Assembly (NCBI GenBank): GCA_001708385.1
Contig: CP012388.1
Location: 2,852,001-2,916,000 of the forward strand
Direction of reading: 5' to 3'
Origin: Flavobacterium psychrophilum
GTDB lineage: Bacteria; Bacteroidota; Bacteroidia; Flavobacteriales; Flavobacteriaceae
Length of the DNA stretch: 64,000 nucleotides
The position numbers and the translations under genes were made by a program. Below are positions 26,896-36,390 of the stretch, piece by piece; positions within the stretch are counted from its first letter, which is position 1, and every line of letters begins with the position of its first letter. A model generated the notes under the pieces. It was not told the origin of the DNA, did not search any database, and saw only the letters and a program-made list of their open reading frames with translations.

Positions 26896-27570
26896 TTATG
26901 TTTTTACCACGTAACCCAGGCCTTTAATGGTATGGATGAGTTTGGTTTCGTAGGGTTTATCTATTTTTTTGCGCAGGTAGTTAATATATACATCTACTAC
27001 ATTGGTATTCATGTCGAAATTTATATTCCACACGTTGTCCAATATTTTTTCACGGGATAGTATCATCCCCGAATTTTTGGCTAAATAATACAGTAGCTTA
27101 AATTCTTTTGCGGTAAGCGAAATAACATCGTCGCCGCGTTTTACGGTTTTAGAAAGTCGGTCTATTTCGAGGTCTTCTATAGTAATAACTTCGGGCGGAC
27201 GGTGTTCCTGCTGTGCACGGCGGGCCAGTGCATTTATACGGGCTTCAAGCTCGGTAAATTTAAAGGGTTTTGCCATGTAGTCATCGGCACCTGCGTTAAG
27301 GCCTGTAACCACGTTATCGCTGCTGTCAAGCGCGGTTAGCATAAGTATGGGTACATAATTTCCTGCGGCACGAAGTCGGCGGCAAATTTCTATACCATTA
27401 ATATCGGGCAGCATAACATCCAATACGACGACATCAAAAGTGGACGCTGCCAGCATAGAAAGCGCAGTAGTGCCATCCAGTGCGGCACTTACCTCATAGT
27501 TTTTTTCTGCCAGTCCTTTTCTTAAAATGGAAAGCAGGTTGGGCTCGTCTTCTACAATTAATAGTTTCAT
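26896..27570 (-). CDS. OmpR-family response regulator
   Basis: A 224-residue regulator: receiver with acidic Glu7/Asp8, phospho-acceptor Asp51 (VVLDVMLPDI), Thr79 and Lys101 (MAKPFKF), then a winged-helix DNA-binding domain (about 125-222, SLTAKEFKLLYYLAKNSGMILSREKILDNVW). It is the first gene of the pair with the histidine kinase. Confidence 0.95.
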   Translation of the reverse strand: MKLLIVEDEPNLLSILRKGLAEKNYEVSAALDGTTALSMLAASTFDVVVLDVMLPDINGIEICRRLRAAGNYVPILMLTALDSSDNVVTGLNAGADDYMAKPFKFTELEARINALARRAQQEHRPPEVITIEDLEIDRLSKTVKRGDDVISLTAKEFKLLYYLAKNSGMILSREKILDNVWNINFDMNTNVVDVYINYLRKKIDKPYETKLIHTIKGLGYVVKT

Positions 27571-27805
27571 CTATTTTGTGGGCATTTTTACAAAAATAAG
27601 CATAACCTTCTTAAGTATATCTAAATAAAATACGGTAAACCTCATTTTGTGGATTTAGTAACTAAACTCAGTTTTAATTATACTTTTTTTTATTTTTAAC
27701 GGTGGTATAAAAACCAATGTATAAATAAATGTGAGATTTTTTGTAACAAAACACCTGCTTTTACGTACAAATAAGTATAACCAGATAATCATAAATAAAC
27801 AAAAC

Positions 27806-29440
27806 ATGAGGAAGCCATTAGTCGTTGGAGTATTGTTGTTAATTGGATTTTTACTTTTTTATACAGCCCTGCCTGTAATTAATTACGGTTTTACCGGATT
27901 TGCAATACTGCTTATCTTTCTTTTAGTGCTTGGTAGTTTTCTTACTGCAAATGCCGAAACTAAAAACAATAAGCTGTCGCTTAAATTTAATAAGGGCAAT
28001 AAGATCGCCTTTATTGTTGCTTTTATCTTATTGCTTTATGTTACCATTTTGCCGCTTCTTACAAGTGCTCCAATTTTTCATAACCAGGCATATCGCGAAA
28101 TGATAGGTAAGGTGAAAGTAGGTAACGATATGAGTAACCATATTGCGCCTATCGCTATCAATAAAGTAAGGGTGGTAGATGAGCAGCTTGCCTACCTGTT
28201 GGGTGAAAAGATATTAGGGTCTGACCCGGCACTGGGTAGTAAAAGTGAGTTAGGAGAATTCTTTATCCAGAAAGTGGGTGACGAGTTGTACTGGATTGCG
28301 CCACTATTGCATTCAGGTTTCTTTAAATGGCTTAACAATACAGAAGGTACCGAAGGTTACGTAATGGTATCGGCTACCAATGAACGCGATGTAAAGCTAG
28401 TACAGACGCTTAACGGAAAAGACCTTAAAATTAAATACCAGCCGGAAGCTTTTTTCGGAAGCCAGATAGAGAGGCATGCGTACTTTAACGGCTATGCTAC
28501 TACGGGGTTAGCCGATTTTAATTTCGAGATTGACAATGATGGCAAGCCGTATTGGGTAGCTACAAAGTACAGCCGTAAAGTTGGTTTTGCCGGAGACGAC
28601 GCCACAGGAGTGGTATTGATTGACGCACAAAACGGAGAGATTAAAGAATATTCAGTTGCTGATGCACCTAAGTGGGTAGACAGGATTCAGCCGATATCAT
28701 TTGTTATAGAGCAGATGAACGATTGGGGAGAATATGTACACGGCTACTGGAACTGGGCAAATACTGATAAATTGATGATTACCGAAGACCTTACGCTGGT
28801 TTATGGTGAAAACGGTCGTTCATATTGGTATACAGGAGTGTCGTCTGTAGGTAAAGAAGAATCTAATGTAGGTTTTGTATTGGTAGATACCCGTACTAAA
28901 GAAACTACGATGTATAATCAAAGCGGTGCTACAGAATATGCTGCACAAAGATCTGCCGAAGGTAAAGTGCAGGAGAAAGGTTACCATGCTTCGCTGCCTG
29001 TGCCATATACAATTAACGGTATTCCAACCTATGTTATGACGCTTAAAGATGAAGGCGGACTGGTGAAAATGTATGCTATGGTTGCAATTGGCGACTATAC
29101 TATAGTAGGTGTGGGTAATACAATGCGTGAAACACTCATGTCGTTTAAAAACGTGTACAACATGGCTGGAAACCGAATTAACCCTGATGATAAAGATACC
29201 CGAACAAACCTTAAAACGGTGGTGACGCGTATACAGAGCGATATTAAGAATGGTAACAGTTTCTATTACTTTACCGTAAACGGAAACCCTAAGATATTTA
29301 TCGGTTCTTCACAATTATCAAACGAACTGCCTGTAACAGTAGTAGGCGATAGTATCAATATTTCTTTTGATACCGATGCCGAAGAAGTAATAGACGTTTC
29401 AACTTTTGACAACCTTAAATTGGGGGTTAAGAAGAAGTAA
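27806..29440 (+). CDS. Unrecognised polytopic membrane protein
   Basis: A 544-residue protein started at the ATG at 27806; an in-frame GTG 75 bases upstream would add a hydrophilic stretch before the first helix and is less likely. Three membrane helices lie at about 5-21, 27-46 and 71-91. A large soluble domain of about 450 residues follows, with beta-rich repeats (EEYSVADAPKWVDRIQP, VLVDTRTKETTMYNQSGA) and a final KTVVTRIQSDIKNGNSFYYFTVNGNPKIFIGSSQ block. It resembles uncharacterised membrane proteins of Gram-positives and Bacteroidetes with PepSY-like propeptide folds, but I cannot name a family. It is a single gene with a terminator at 29498. Confidence 0.7.
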   Translation: MRKPLVVGVLLLIGFLLFYTALPVINYGFTGFAILLIFLLVLGSFLTANAETKNNKLSLKFNKGNKIAFIVAFILLLYVTILPLLTSAPIFHNQAYREMIGKVKVGNDMSNHIAPIAINKVRVVDEQLAYLLGEKILGSDPALGSKSELGEFFIQKVGDELYWIAPLLHSGFFKWLNNTEGTEGYVMVSATNERDVKLVQTLNGKDLKIKYQPEAFFGSQIERHAYFNGYATTGLADFNFEIDNDGKPYWVATKYSRKVGFAGDDATGVVLIDAQNGEIKEYSVADAPKWVDRIQPISFVIEQMNDWGEYVHGYWNWANTDKLMITEDLTLVYGENGRSYWYTGVSSVGKEESNVGFVLVDTRTKETTMYNQSGATEYAAQRSAEGKVQEKGYHASLPVPYTINGIPTYVMTLKDEGGLVKMYAMVAIGDYTIVGVGNTMRETLMSFKNVYNMAGNRINPDDKDTRTNLKTVVTRIQSDIKNGNSFYYFTVNGNPKIFIGSSQLSNELPVTVVGDSINISFDTDAEEVIDVSTFDNLKLGVKKK

Positions 29441-29497
29441 TTTAAGCCTGTTATTTAGTTTCCAACAAGGTCTCGTATACCTTGTGCGTATAAAATG

Positions 29498-29535
29498 AAA
29501 ATCCCGATTACGTTTAGTAATCGGGATTTTTTATT
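29498..29535 (+). terminator. Terminator after the membrane protein gene
   Basis: Thirteen-bp perfect stem AAATCCCGATTAC / GTAATCGGGATTT around a GTTTA-type loop, followed by a T run. Confidence 0.9.
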
Positions 29536-29591
29536 TTTGATATTCTTCGCTCCGCTATCATCCGTTCAGAATGACAGAAGTATCGACTAAT

Positions 29592-30758
29592 TTAAGCGTG
29601 AACTTTAACTAAAGCAGCGGCAGCCTTTGCTTTTTCAACAATGCCTTCCACAGGAGTGTCTATGGTATCGCTAACCAGTGCTACACCCATACGGCGGTAC
29701 GGACGCGATGTTGGTTTGCCAAACAGCCTGAAGTCGGTTTTAGGAAGCGCAGCAATAGCCTCGATACCTTTAAAGGAAGGATTGTCGCTGTTTTCAGATG
29801 CCAGTATAACGGCACTTGCCCCGGCTTTCTCTAAAGTGATCTCAGCAATAGGCAGGCTTAGTATCGCACGAAGGTGCAATTCAAATTCATTAAAGTTTTG
29901 TGTTCCTGCAAGGGTAACCATACCTGTGTCATGAGGGCGCGGAGATAGTTCAGAGAAATATACGCCTTCATCCGTAAGGAAAAATTCCACTCCAAAAATG
30001 CCGGCACCACCAAGTGCCTCGGTTACTTTGCGTGCCATATCCTGTGCTTCGGCAATAGCGGCATCAGTTACAGTAGCAGGCTGCCAGCTTTCTTGGTAAT
30101 CACCACGTTCCTGCCTGTGGCCTATTGGCGAACAAAATAGGGTCGGGTTATTGTTTTGCGTTACAGTTAGCAATGTAATTTCTGAATTGAAGTTTACAAA
30201 CGCTTCAACGATAACTTCAACTACGTCACCACGCGAGCCTTCAACAGCATATTTCCATGCTTTTTCAATATCTTCTTGTGTTTTAATTGTTGACTGACCT
30301 TTTCCTGATGATGACATCAGTGGTTTAACTACACATGGCATACCTACTTCGGTAACAGCCTTAGCCAATTCTTCGCCGGATGTTGCATAACGGTAGTTAG
30401 CTGTACGCAATCCAAGATCTTTTGCAGCCAGGTCGCGTATTGCTTTACGGTTCATGGTAAAGTTGGCAGCCTTAGCCGATGGCACTACATTAATGCCTTG
30501 TTTTTCGTAATCGTAAAAACGTTCGGTACGTATCGCCTCTATTTCGGGAACTATAAAATCCGGGTTGTGTTTGGCAACGATAGCGTCAAGTGCATCGCCA
30601 TCCAGCATATTAATGACTTCAAAGCCATCGGCAACCTGCATTGCAGGTGCACCTTCGTAGCTGTCAACCGCAATAACGGTCTGGCCTATGCGCTGTGCGG
30701 CGATAACAAATTCTTTACCAAGTTCTCCCGATCCTAATAGTAATATCTTTTTTTGCAT
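29592..30758 (-). CDS. purT: Formate-dependent GAR transformylase PurT
   Basis: The 388-residue ATP-grasp enzyme makes formyl-GAR from GAR, formate and ATP in purine synthesis. It shows the N-terminal PreATP motif [27 protein letters not shown], the ATP-grasp loop [12 protein letters not shown], the metal-binding [25 protein letters not shown] and the C-terminal [11 protein letters not shown]. It is a single gene. The gap after it carries an intergenic repeat (CTTCGCTCCGC...CAGAATGACAG) seen widely in Flavobacterium. Confidence 0.96.
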   Translation of the reverse strand: MQKKILLLGSGELGKEFVIAAQRIGQTVIAVDSYEGAPAMQVADGFEVINMLDGDALDAIVAKHNPDFIVPEIEAIRTERFYDYEKQGINVVPSAKAANFTMNRKAIRDLAAKDLGLRTANYRYATSGEELAKAVTEVGMPCVVKPLMSSSGKGQSTIKTQEDIEKAWKYAVEGSRGDVVEVIVEAFVNFNSEITLLTVTQNNNPTLFCSPIGHRQERGDYQESWQPATVTDAAIAEAQDMARKVTEALGGAGIFGVEFFLTDEGVYFSELSPRPHDTGMVTLAGTQNFNEFELHLRAILSLPIAEITLEKAGASAVILASENSDNPSFKGIEAIAALPKTDFRLFGKPTSRPYRRMGVALVSDTIDTPVEGIVEKAKAAAALVKVHA

Positions 30759-30961
30759 TTGTGAAGTAGTAGTTTAGTGTTTATTGGTTTTTTGTCGTGG
30801 TAAAAATACAAAAGTTTTTGTAGATCGGCTTTCCCTACAGCCCGTCTACAGAGGAGGGGAGTGAGTATCACTCAATTGTCATTTCGGTCTTTTCAGGTTG
30901 TTTCCGTACTGGATCCCTCTCCTTTTGAGAAAGTTAGGATGGGGTCTCATTCAGGAAAGGG

Positions 30962-30990
30962 CAAAAAAAAGCCCCAAGTTTCCTTGGGGC
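30962..30990 (-). terminator. Terminator of the desaturase-aminotransferase unit
   Basis: Eight-bp stem GCCCCAAG / CTTGGGGC (30971-30978, 30983-30990); read on the minus strand it is followed by eight T. Confidence 0.9.
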
Positions 30991-31001
30991 CTTATATTTT
31001 T

Positions 31002-32192
31002 TTAAGCCGCCAGGGCTTCTTTTATTCTTCGTAGTGCTTCCGTTAGTATTTCTTCGCTGGTTGCGTAAGAGAAACGGATACAGTCAGGGTTTCCGAAAGC
31101 ATCGCCTGTTACAGTAGCTACGTTAGCATACTCTAAAAGGTACATAGACAGATCATCGGCGTTTTTAATTTCAACACCGTTAAGTGTTTTACCAAAGAAA
31201 GACGATACATCAGGGAAAACATAAAATGCACCTTCCGGAACGTTGATCTTAACACCCGGAATTTCTTTAAGTAATCCTACCACAAGGTCCCTGCGGCTAT
31301 GGAACGCTGCAACCATGTCTTTAAGAACGCTTGGGTCTGCATCTACAGCAGTAATAGTAGCGCGCTGAGCAATACTGTTAGCACCGCTTGTTACCTGTCC
31401 CTGCATTTTTGTACATGCCTTAGCGATAAATTCAGGAGCACCTATGTAACCGATTCTCCATCCTGTCATAGCAAATGCTTTTGCTACACCATTTACGGTA
31501 ATTGTTTTATCAAACATGCCCGGAATTGTACCGATGCTGCAGAATGTTCCTGAGAAATTGATGTGCTCATAGATCTCATCAGAAACCACATATATGTTAG
31601 GGTATTTTTCTAATACTTTAGCCAGTGCAGTAAGTTCTTCGCGGCTGTAAACAGATCCGCTTGGGTTACATGGCGAACTAAACATCATAAGTTTAGTTTT
31701 TGGTGTAATAGCAGCTTCCAGTTGTTCCGGCGTAATTTTAAAATCACTCTCTACAGATGTAGGAACTTCTACAGGAGTAGCTTCAGCCATCTTAACCATT
31801 TCTGCGTAGCTTACCCAGTATGGAGCAGGAAGTATACACTCATCACCAGGATTAAGCATTACCTGGCACACATTATAAAGCGACTGTTTTGCACCTGTAG
31901 AAACTACAATGTTAGCAGGTTTATAATCAAGGTCGTTATCACGTTTAAACTTACGAACGATAGCGTCTTTAAGTTCAGCATAACCGTCAACCGGGCTGTA
32001 AGTGCTGTAGTTTTCGTGTATGGCTTTTATTGCAGCCTCTTTAATAAAGTCGGGTGTATTAAAATCAGGCTCGCCAAGGCTAAGGCTGATGATGTCTTTA
32101 CCCTGTGCTTTAAGTTCTCTGGCTTTAGCAGCCATGGCAAGGGTTTGCGATGTAGAAAGATTGTTAATTCTGTCTGAAAGCGGATTCATCAA
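31002..32192 (-). CDS. Class I aminotransferase, aspartate aminotransferase type
   Basis: A 396-residue PLP enzyme of fold type I (AspB/AspC group) that moves amino groups between aspartate or related amino acids and 2-oxoglutarate. Schiff-base Lys238 lies in TVNGVAKAFAMTGWRIGY, with FSSPCNPSGSVY and the Asp in VVSDEIYE. The start is MMNPLSDRINN; the second Met is equally possible. It lies 33 bases downstream of the desaturase gene on the same strand. Confidence 0.93.
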   Translation of the reverse strand: MMNPLSDRINNLSTSQTLAMAAKARELKAQGKDIISLSLGEPDFNTPDFIKEAAIKAIHENYSTYSPVDGYAELKDAIVRKFKRDNDLDYKPANIVVSTGAKQSLYNVCQVMLNPGDECILPAPYWVSYAEMVKMAEATPVEVPTSVESDFKITPEQLEAAITPKTKLMMFSSPCNPSGSVYSREELTALAKVLEKYPNIYVVSDEIYEHINFSGTFCSIGTIPGMFDKTITVNGVAKAFAMTGWRIGYIGAPEFIAKACTKMQGQVTSGANSIAQRATITAVDADPSVLKDMVAAFHSRRDLVVGLLKEIPGVKINVPEGAFYVFPDVSSFFGKTLNGVEIKNADDLSMYLLEYANVATVTGDAFGNPDCIRFSYATSEEILTEALRRIKEALAA

Positions 32193-32225
32193 GTAGAATG
32201 TTTTTGGATTTATGTTCTTTGTTAA

Positions 32226-33320
32226 TTAATTCAGTGCAGGTTTCATTCCCAGTTCTTTTAGGTGTTTAAAGTGAGCAACAACAGCGCCGCGCATGGTTTT
32301 GAACTCATGGTAGGGCAGGTTATGCTCGTGGGCTGTCTGTTTTACTATCTCGGCAATTTTGCCATAGTGAATGTGACTGATGTTAGGGAATATATGGTGT
32401 TCTATCTGGTGGTTTAGGCCACCGGTAAACCAGTTTATTATTTTGTTTTTAGGCGCAAAGTTAGCTGTAGTGTACAGTTGGTGAATAGCCCAAGTGTTTT
32501 CCATTTCGCCGTTTTCATCAGGTATAGGGTTTGCAGTTTCTTCAACCACGTGTGCCAGCTGGAAAACAACGCTTAATATAAGCCCGGCAACATAATGCAT
32601 TACAAAAAAGCCTACAAGTACTTTCCACCAGGTAATGCCTAAAAGCATTGGGGTAACTATCCAAACCATGACATAGATAAGTTTAGTAATTACAAGAACT
32701 GTCCATTGCTTAACAGGGCTTTGGAATTTTCCGTAAGAAAGCCCTCTTTTAATATAACGCCTCATCTGTTTGATATCTGTAGTGATAGCCCAGTTAAAGG
32801 TTAGTAACCCGTAAAGGAAAATAGAGTAGTAGTGCTGAAATTTGTGAACTTTCATCCACTCTGCATCTTTAGTGAAACGGATAATACGTCCGGCATCAAG
32901 GTCTTCATCATGACCATGAATGTTGGTATACGTATGGTGAAGCACATTGTGCTGTACCTGCCAGTTATTTACGTTTCCTGCTAAAAGGTAAAGGCTTCCG
33001 CCCATAAATTTATTAAGCCATGATTTGTCAGAATACGATCCGTGGTTACCATCGTGCATTACGTTCATACCGATACCTGCCATGCCAATACCCATAACTA
33101 CAGATAGCAGCAACTGTGCCCACAAAGGCATATCTAATGCAAGTATTACAAAGTATGGTGTAAGCAGCAGCGAAAACATAATGACTGCCTTAAGGTGAAG
33201 TTTCCAGTTCCCGGTTTTTTTAATGTTATTTTCTTTGAAATAATCATTAACACGCTTATTAAGCGTACGGAAGAATTTTATAGAGTCGTTTTTAGAAAAA
33301 ACGGGTGGGTTTAAATGCAT
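32226..33320 (-). CDS. Membrane fatty-acid desaturase
   Basis: A 364-residue di-iron desaturase or hydroxylase of the acyl-lipid/front-end (delta-6-like) type. Its histidine boxes are HDGNH (89-93), HNVLHH (124-129) and HQIEHH (about 310-315, with the Gln typical of front-end enzymes). Membrane helices flank the boxes. It introduces a double bond into membrane acyl chains with electrons from a ferredoxin or cytochrome partner. A promoter fits at 33344-33376. It precedes the aminotransferase gene by 33 bases. Confidence 0.92.
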   Translation of the reverse strand: MHLNPPVFSKNDSIKFFRTLNKRVNDYFKENNIKKTGNWKLHLKAVIMFSLLLTPYFVILALDMPLWAQLLLSVVMGIGMAGIGMNVMHDGNHGSYSDKSWLNKFMGGSLYLLAGNVNNWQVQHNVLHHTYTNIHGHDEDLDAGRIIRFTKDAEWMKVHKFQHYYSIFLYGLLTFNWAITTDIKQMRRYIKRGLSYGKFQSPVKQWTVLVITKLIYVMVWIVTPMLLGITWWKVLVGFFVMHYVAGLILSVVFQLAHVVEETANPIPDENGEMENTWAIHQLYTTANFAPKNKIINWFTGGLNHQIEHHIFPNISHIHYGKIAEIVKQTAHEHNLPYHEFKTMRGAVVAHFKHLKELGMKPALN

Positions 33321-33343
33321 AACAGGTTTATAGTCTTAGGTTT

Positions 33344-33376
33344 CAAAGGTAGTTATTAATGAATATGTAAACGCAA
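33344..33376 (-). promoter_or_regulatory. Promoter of the desaturase gene
   Basis: On the minus strand TTG (33376-33374), 22 bases, TACCTTTG (33351-33344). Confidence 0.6.
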
Positions 33377-33430
33377 AAAATGATGCAAAATTTCATAATG
33401 GAATGATTACTTTTGCTTAAAATTTAAAAG

Positions 33431-34060
33431 ATGCAGGAGATACTTAAGCATTTTCCTAACCTTACAGAAGAGCAGGTTGAACAATTTACCAAACTGGAAG
33501 GTTTATACAAGGAATGGAATGCCAAAATAAACGTTATTTCACGTAAAGATATTGATGAGCTATATACCAGGCACGTGCTGCATTCGCTGGGTATAGCTAA
33601 AGTAATGGAGTTTAAGCCCGGATCTTGGGTTTTGGATGTTGGCACAGGCGGAGGTTTCCCCGGTATACCGTTAGCAATACTTTTCCCGGAAACTAAATTT
33701 TATTTGATAGATGTTATCGCCAAAAAAATTAAGGTTGTTCAGGAAGTGGCAGCAGGCCTTGGATTGACCAATGTTAAGGCAGAACAGATTCGCGCAGAAA
33801 ACGTAAAGGGTGACTTCGATTTTATCGTAAGCCGTGCTGTTACCAATATGCCCGATTTTGTGGGGTGGGTAAAAGAGAAGATCAAGAAGAAACAAAACCA
33901 CGAATTAAAAAATGGTATTTTGTATTTGAAAGGCGGCGACCTTACCGAAGAGCTTCAGGATTTTCCTAAAGCAACGCTTTATGATCTTGCCGGTTATTTT
34001 GAAGATGAATTTTTTGAGACGAAAAAAGTGGTTCACCTTCCGTTAAAATATAAGCCGTGA
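33431..34060 (+). CDS. rsmG: 16S rRNA (guanine-527-N7)-methyltransferase RsmG
   Basis: The 209-residue methyltransferase makes m7G527 in 16S rRNA. The SAM site is VLDVGTGGGFPGIPLAIL (about 56-73) and the family's SRAVTNMPDFVGW motif is present. It is a single gene with a -7 box TACTTTTG at 33408-33415. Confidence 0.94.
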   Translation: MQEILKHFPNLTEEQVEQFTKLEGLYKEWNAKINVISRKDIDELYTRHVLHSLGIAKVMEFKPGSWVLDVGTGGGFPGIPLAILFPETKFYLIDVIAKKIKVVQEVAAGLGLTNVKAEQIRAENVKGDFDFIVSRAVTNMPDFVGWVKEKIKKKQNHELKNGILYLKGGDLTEELQDFPKATLYDLAGYFEDEFFETKKVVHLPLKYKP

Positions 34061-34112
34061 TGTGCCCTGAAAGGCGGCATATTCTATAAATACAATGCTC
34101 TTATGTATCTTA

Positions 34113-34145
34113 ATAAAAAAACGCTCCCAATGGGAGCGTTTTTTG
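34113..34145. terminator. Bidirectional terminator between rsmG and pruA
   Basis: Nine-bp GC-rich stem AACGCTCCC / GGGAGCGTT with A and T runs on each side. Confidence 0.9.
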
Positions 34146-34153
34146 TATGATGA

Positions 34154-35779
34154 CTATCCTAAGAAAGGATATCTGTAATCTGTTGGCGGAACAAACGTTT
34201 CTTTGATTGTTCTTGGCGATACCCAACGTAGTAAGTTTAGTATAGAACCTGCTTTGTCATTAGTACCCGATGCTCTCGCACCACCAAATGGCTGCTGTCC
34301 TACAACGGCACCTGTTGGCTTGTCGTTAATGTAGAAGTTACCCGCAGCGTTTTCAAGTGCTTTAGTTGCCTCTTCGATAGCGTAACGGTTCTGGCTAAAA
34401 ATAGCCCCTGTTAATGCGTACGGAGAAGTCTCGTCTACAAGCTGAAGAGTTTCTGTCCATTTAGCGTCTTCGTAAACATATATTGTAAGTACAGGGCCAA
34501 AAAGCTCTGTAACCATAGTGTCGTATTTAGGGTTTGTAGTTACAATAACCGTAGGCTCTATAAACCATCCCACAGATTTATCATAAGTACCACCAATAAC
34601 AACTTCTGCTTCGTTAGACGCTTTAGCAGCATCTATAGCAGCTGCAAGTTTGTCAAAAGAACCTTCTGTAATAACTGCTGATACAAAGTTTGTAGTATCT
34701 TCAGGAGAACCCATTTTGAAAGACGCAAGGTCTTTTGCAAGATGCTCTTTTACGTCACCCCATATGGACTGAGGGATGTAAGCTCTTGAAGCAGCCGAAC
34801 ATTTTTGCCCCTGGTATTCAAAAGCACCTCTTGAAAGGGCTGTTGCTACCTGTGCAGGAATAGATGAAGGGTGAGCAAGAACGAAATCTTTACCACCTGT
34901 TTCGCCTACTATTCTTGGGTATGTTTTGTATTTGCTTATGTTTTTACCAATGTTACTCCAAATGTCGTTAAATACACCTGTAGATCCTGTAAAGTGAACA
35001 CCTGCAAAATCACGGCTCGCAATAATAGTATCGGTAATCATGACTGCACTACCGTTGATCATGTTGATAACACCATCGGGTAATCCTGCAAGTTTAAATA
35101 CTTCCATAATAACATTAGCACTTAGCATTTGCGTAGCACTTGGTTTCCAAACCACAACGTTACCCATTAGGGCAGGAGCAGCAGGAAGGTTACCGGCAAT
35201 TGCAGTAAAGTTAAACGGAGTAATGGCATATATAAAACCTTCAAGCGGGCGGTGCTCCAGCCTGTTCCATATACCTTCTGAAGATACCGGCTGTTCTGCA
35301 TATACCTGAGTCATAAACTCTACATTGTAACGTAAAAAGTCAATGAATTCGCAGGCAGCATCAATTTCTGCCTGGTGTACTGTTTTTGCCTGTCCTACCA
35401 TAGTGGCAGCATTAATTTTAGCACGGTATGGCCCTGCTAAAAGATCGGCAGCTTTAAGGAATATCGAAGCTCTGTGTTCCCATGATAGTGAAGCCCATTT
35501 TTTCTTAGCGGCAAGAGCGGCAGCAATGGCTTTTTCTACATGCTCTTTCTCTGCTTCATGAAAATTCCCTACCACTTTTTTGTGGTCGAAAGGAGGGTTT
35601 ATAGTTCTTGTTTTTCCTGTACGTATTTCTTCGCTTCCTATGTATAATGGCACGTCTGTAGTTGTGCTATACAATTCTTTAAAAGCGGCTAGTACCTGCT
35701 CTCTTTCTGTAGATCCGGGAGCATAAGATTTAACGGGTTCGTTAATCGCTTTAGGTACATTATAAATTCCTTTTGGCAT
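34154..35779 (-). CDS. pruA: L-glutamate gamma-semialdehyde dehydrogenase PruA
   Basis: The 541-residue aldehyde dehydrogenase oxidises the proline breakdown product glutamate semialdehyde to glutamate with NAD. The catalytic Cys is in EYQGQKCSAASRAYIP, the general-base Glu in IVGETGGKDFV, and the NAD contacts in ITPFNFTAIAGNLPAAPALMGN. The stand-alone length matches the Bacteroidetes type, without a proline dehydrogenase domain. A -7 box (TACCTTTG on the minus strand, 35826-35819) lies upstream. Confidence 0.95.
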   Translation of the reverse strand: MPKGIYNVPKAINEPVKSYAPGSTEREQVLAAFKELYSTTTDVPLYIGSEEIRTGKTRTINPPFDHKKVVGNFHEAEKEHVEKAIAAALAAKKKWASLSWEHRASIFLKAADLLAGPYRAKINAATMVGQAKTVHQAEIDAACEFIDFLRYNVEFMTQVYAEQPVSSEGIWNRLEHRPLEGFIYAITPFNFTAIAGNLPAAPALMGNVVVWKPSATQMLSANVIMEVFKLAGLPDGVINMINGSAVMITDTIIASRDFAGVHFTGSTGVFNDIWSNIGKNISKYKTYPRIVGETGGKDFVLAHPSSIPAQVATALSRGAFEYQGQKCSAASRAYIPQSIWGDVKEHLAKDLASFKMGSPEDTTNFVSAVITEGSFDKLAAAIDAAKASNEAEVVIGGTYDKSVGWFIEPTVIVTTNPKYDTMVTELFGPVLTIYVYEDAKWTETLQLVDETSPYALTGAIFSQNRYAIEEATKALENAAGNFYINDKPTGAVVGQQPFGGARASGTNDKAGSILNLLRWVSPRTIKETFVPPTDYRYPFLG

Positions 35780-35890
35780 AATAAAAAGTATTTTTTAAAG
35801 GATTAAATTAAAGTATTGCAAAGGTACAATAAATTATCTATCCCGTATTTGTAAAAAATACAGGAAAAAGGATAAAATACTGATTATATA

Positions 35891-36277
35891 TTAATTTATA
35901 GCAAATGGTGCACTTAGCCTGAAAGTAGGCACTATAACCCTGAATGTACGGGTTGAAGTAAAATTGATCATGTTAAAATAACCTCTCATAGCACCAAAAG
36001 GCGACGCTAAAAGACAGCCTGAACTATACGTGTGCTTTTCGCCCGGCTTAAGTACAGGCTTCTGGCCTATAACGCCTTCACCATCTACAATTTCGATATC
36101 GTTTAACGAATCGAAAATTTCCCAGTGGCGGGTGTTTAGCTGTACAGAGTCTTTGCTTTGGTTCTCTATGGTTATCTCATAGCTAAAAGCAAATTGTATC
36201 CTGTAATTTTTAAAGTAGGTGCCTTCAAAATTAGTAGATACCGATATTTTTATGCCTCTTGTTATCTGTGTTACCAT
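35891..36277 (-). CDS. apaG: ApaG family protein
   Basis: A 128-residue fn3-like beta sandwich of the ApaG family. It starts at the ATG at 36277 (MVTQITRGIKISVST); an in-frame TTG nine codons upstream is less likely. The family pattern runs EGTYFKNYRIQFAFSYEITIENQS...VQLNTRHWEIFD...GVIGQKPVLKPGEKHTYSSGC.L.. and is complete. The role is not settled (linked to Co2+/Mg2+ in enterobacteria). It lies next to the T9SS plug gene on the same strand, an arrangement I recall from Flavobacteria. Confidence 0.92.
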   Translation of the reverse strand: MVTQITRGIKISVSTNFEGTYFKNYRIQFAFSYEITIENQSKDSVQLNTRHWEIFDSLNDIEIVDGEGVIGQKPVLKPGEKHTYSSGCLLASPFGAMRGYFNMINFTSTRTFRVIVPTFRLSAPFAIN

Positions 36278-36390
36278 AGTAAAACCTGGTTTAACGGTTC
36301 TCAATCAGCCTCAAAAATACAAATTATTTGTGGTATGGGCTAAGTTTAAAATATTAAATTATCTCTAAAAAATATTTAACTAATTGAATT

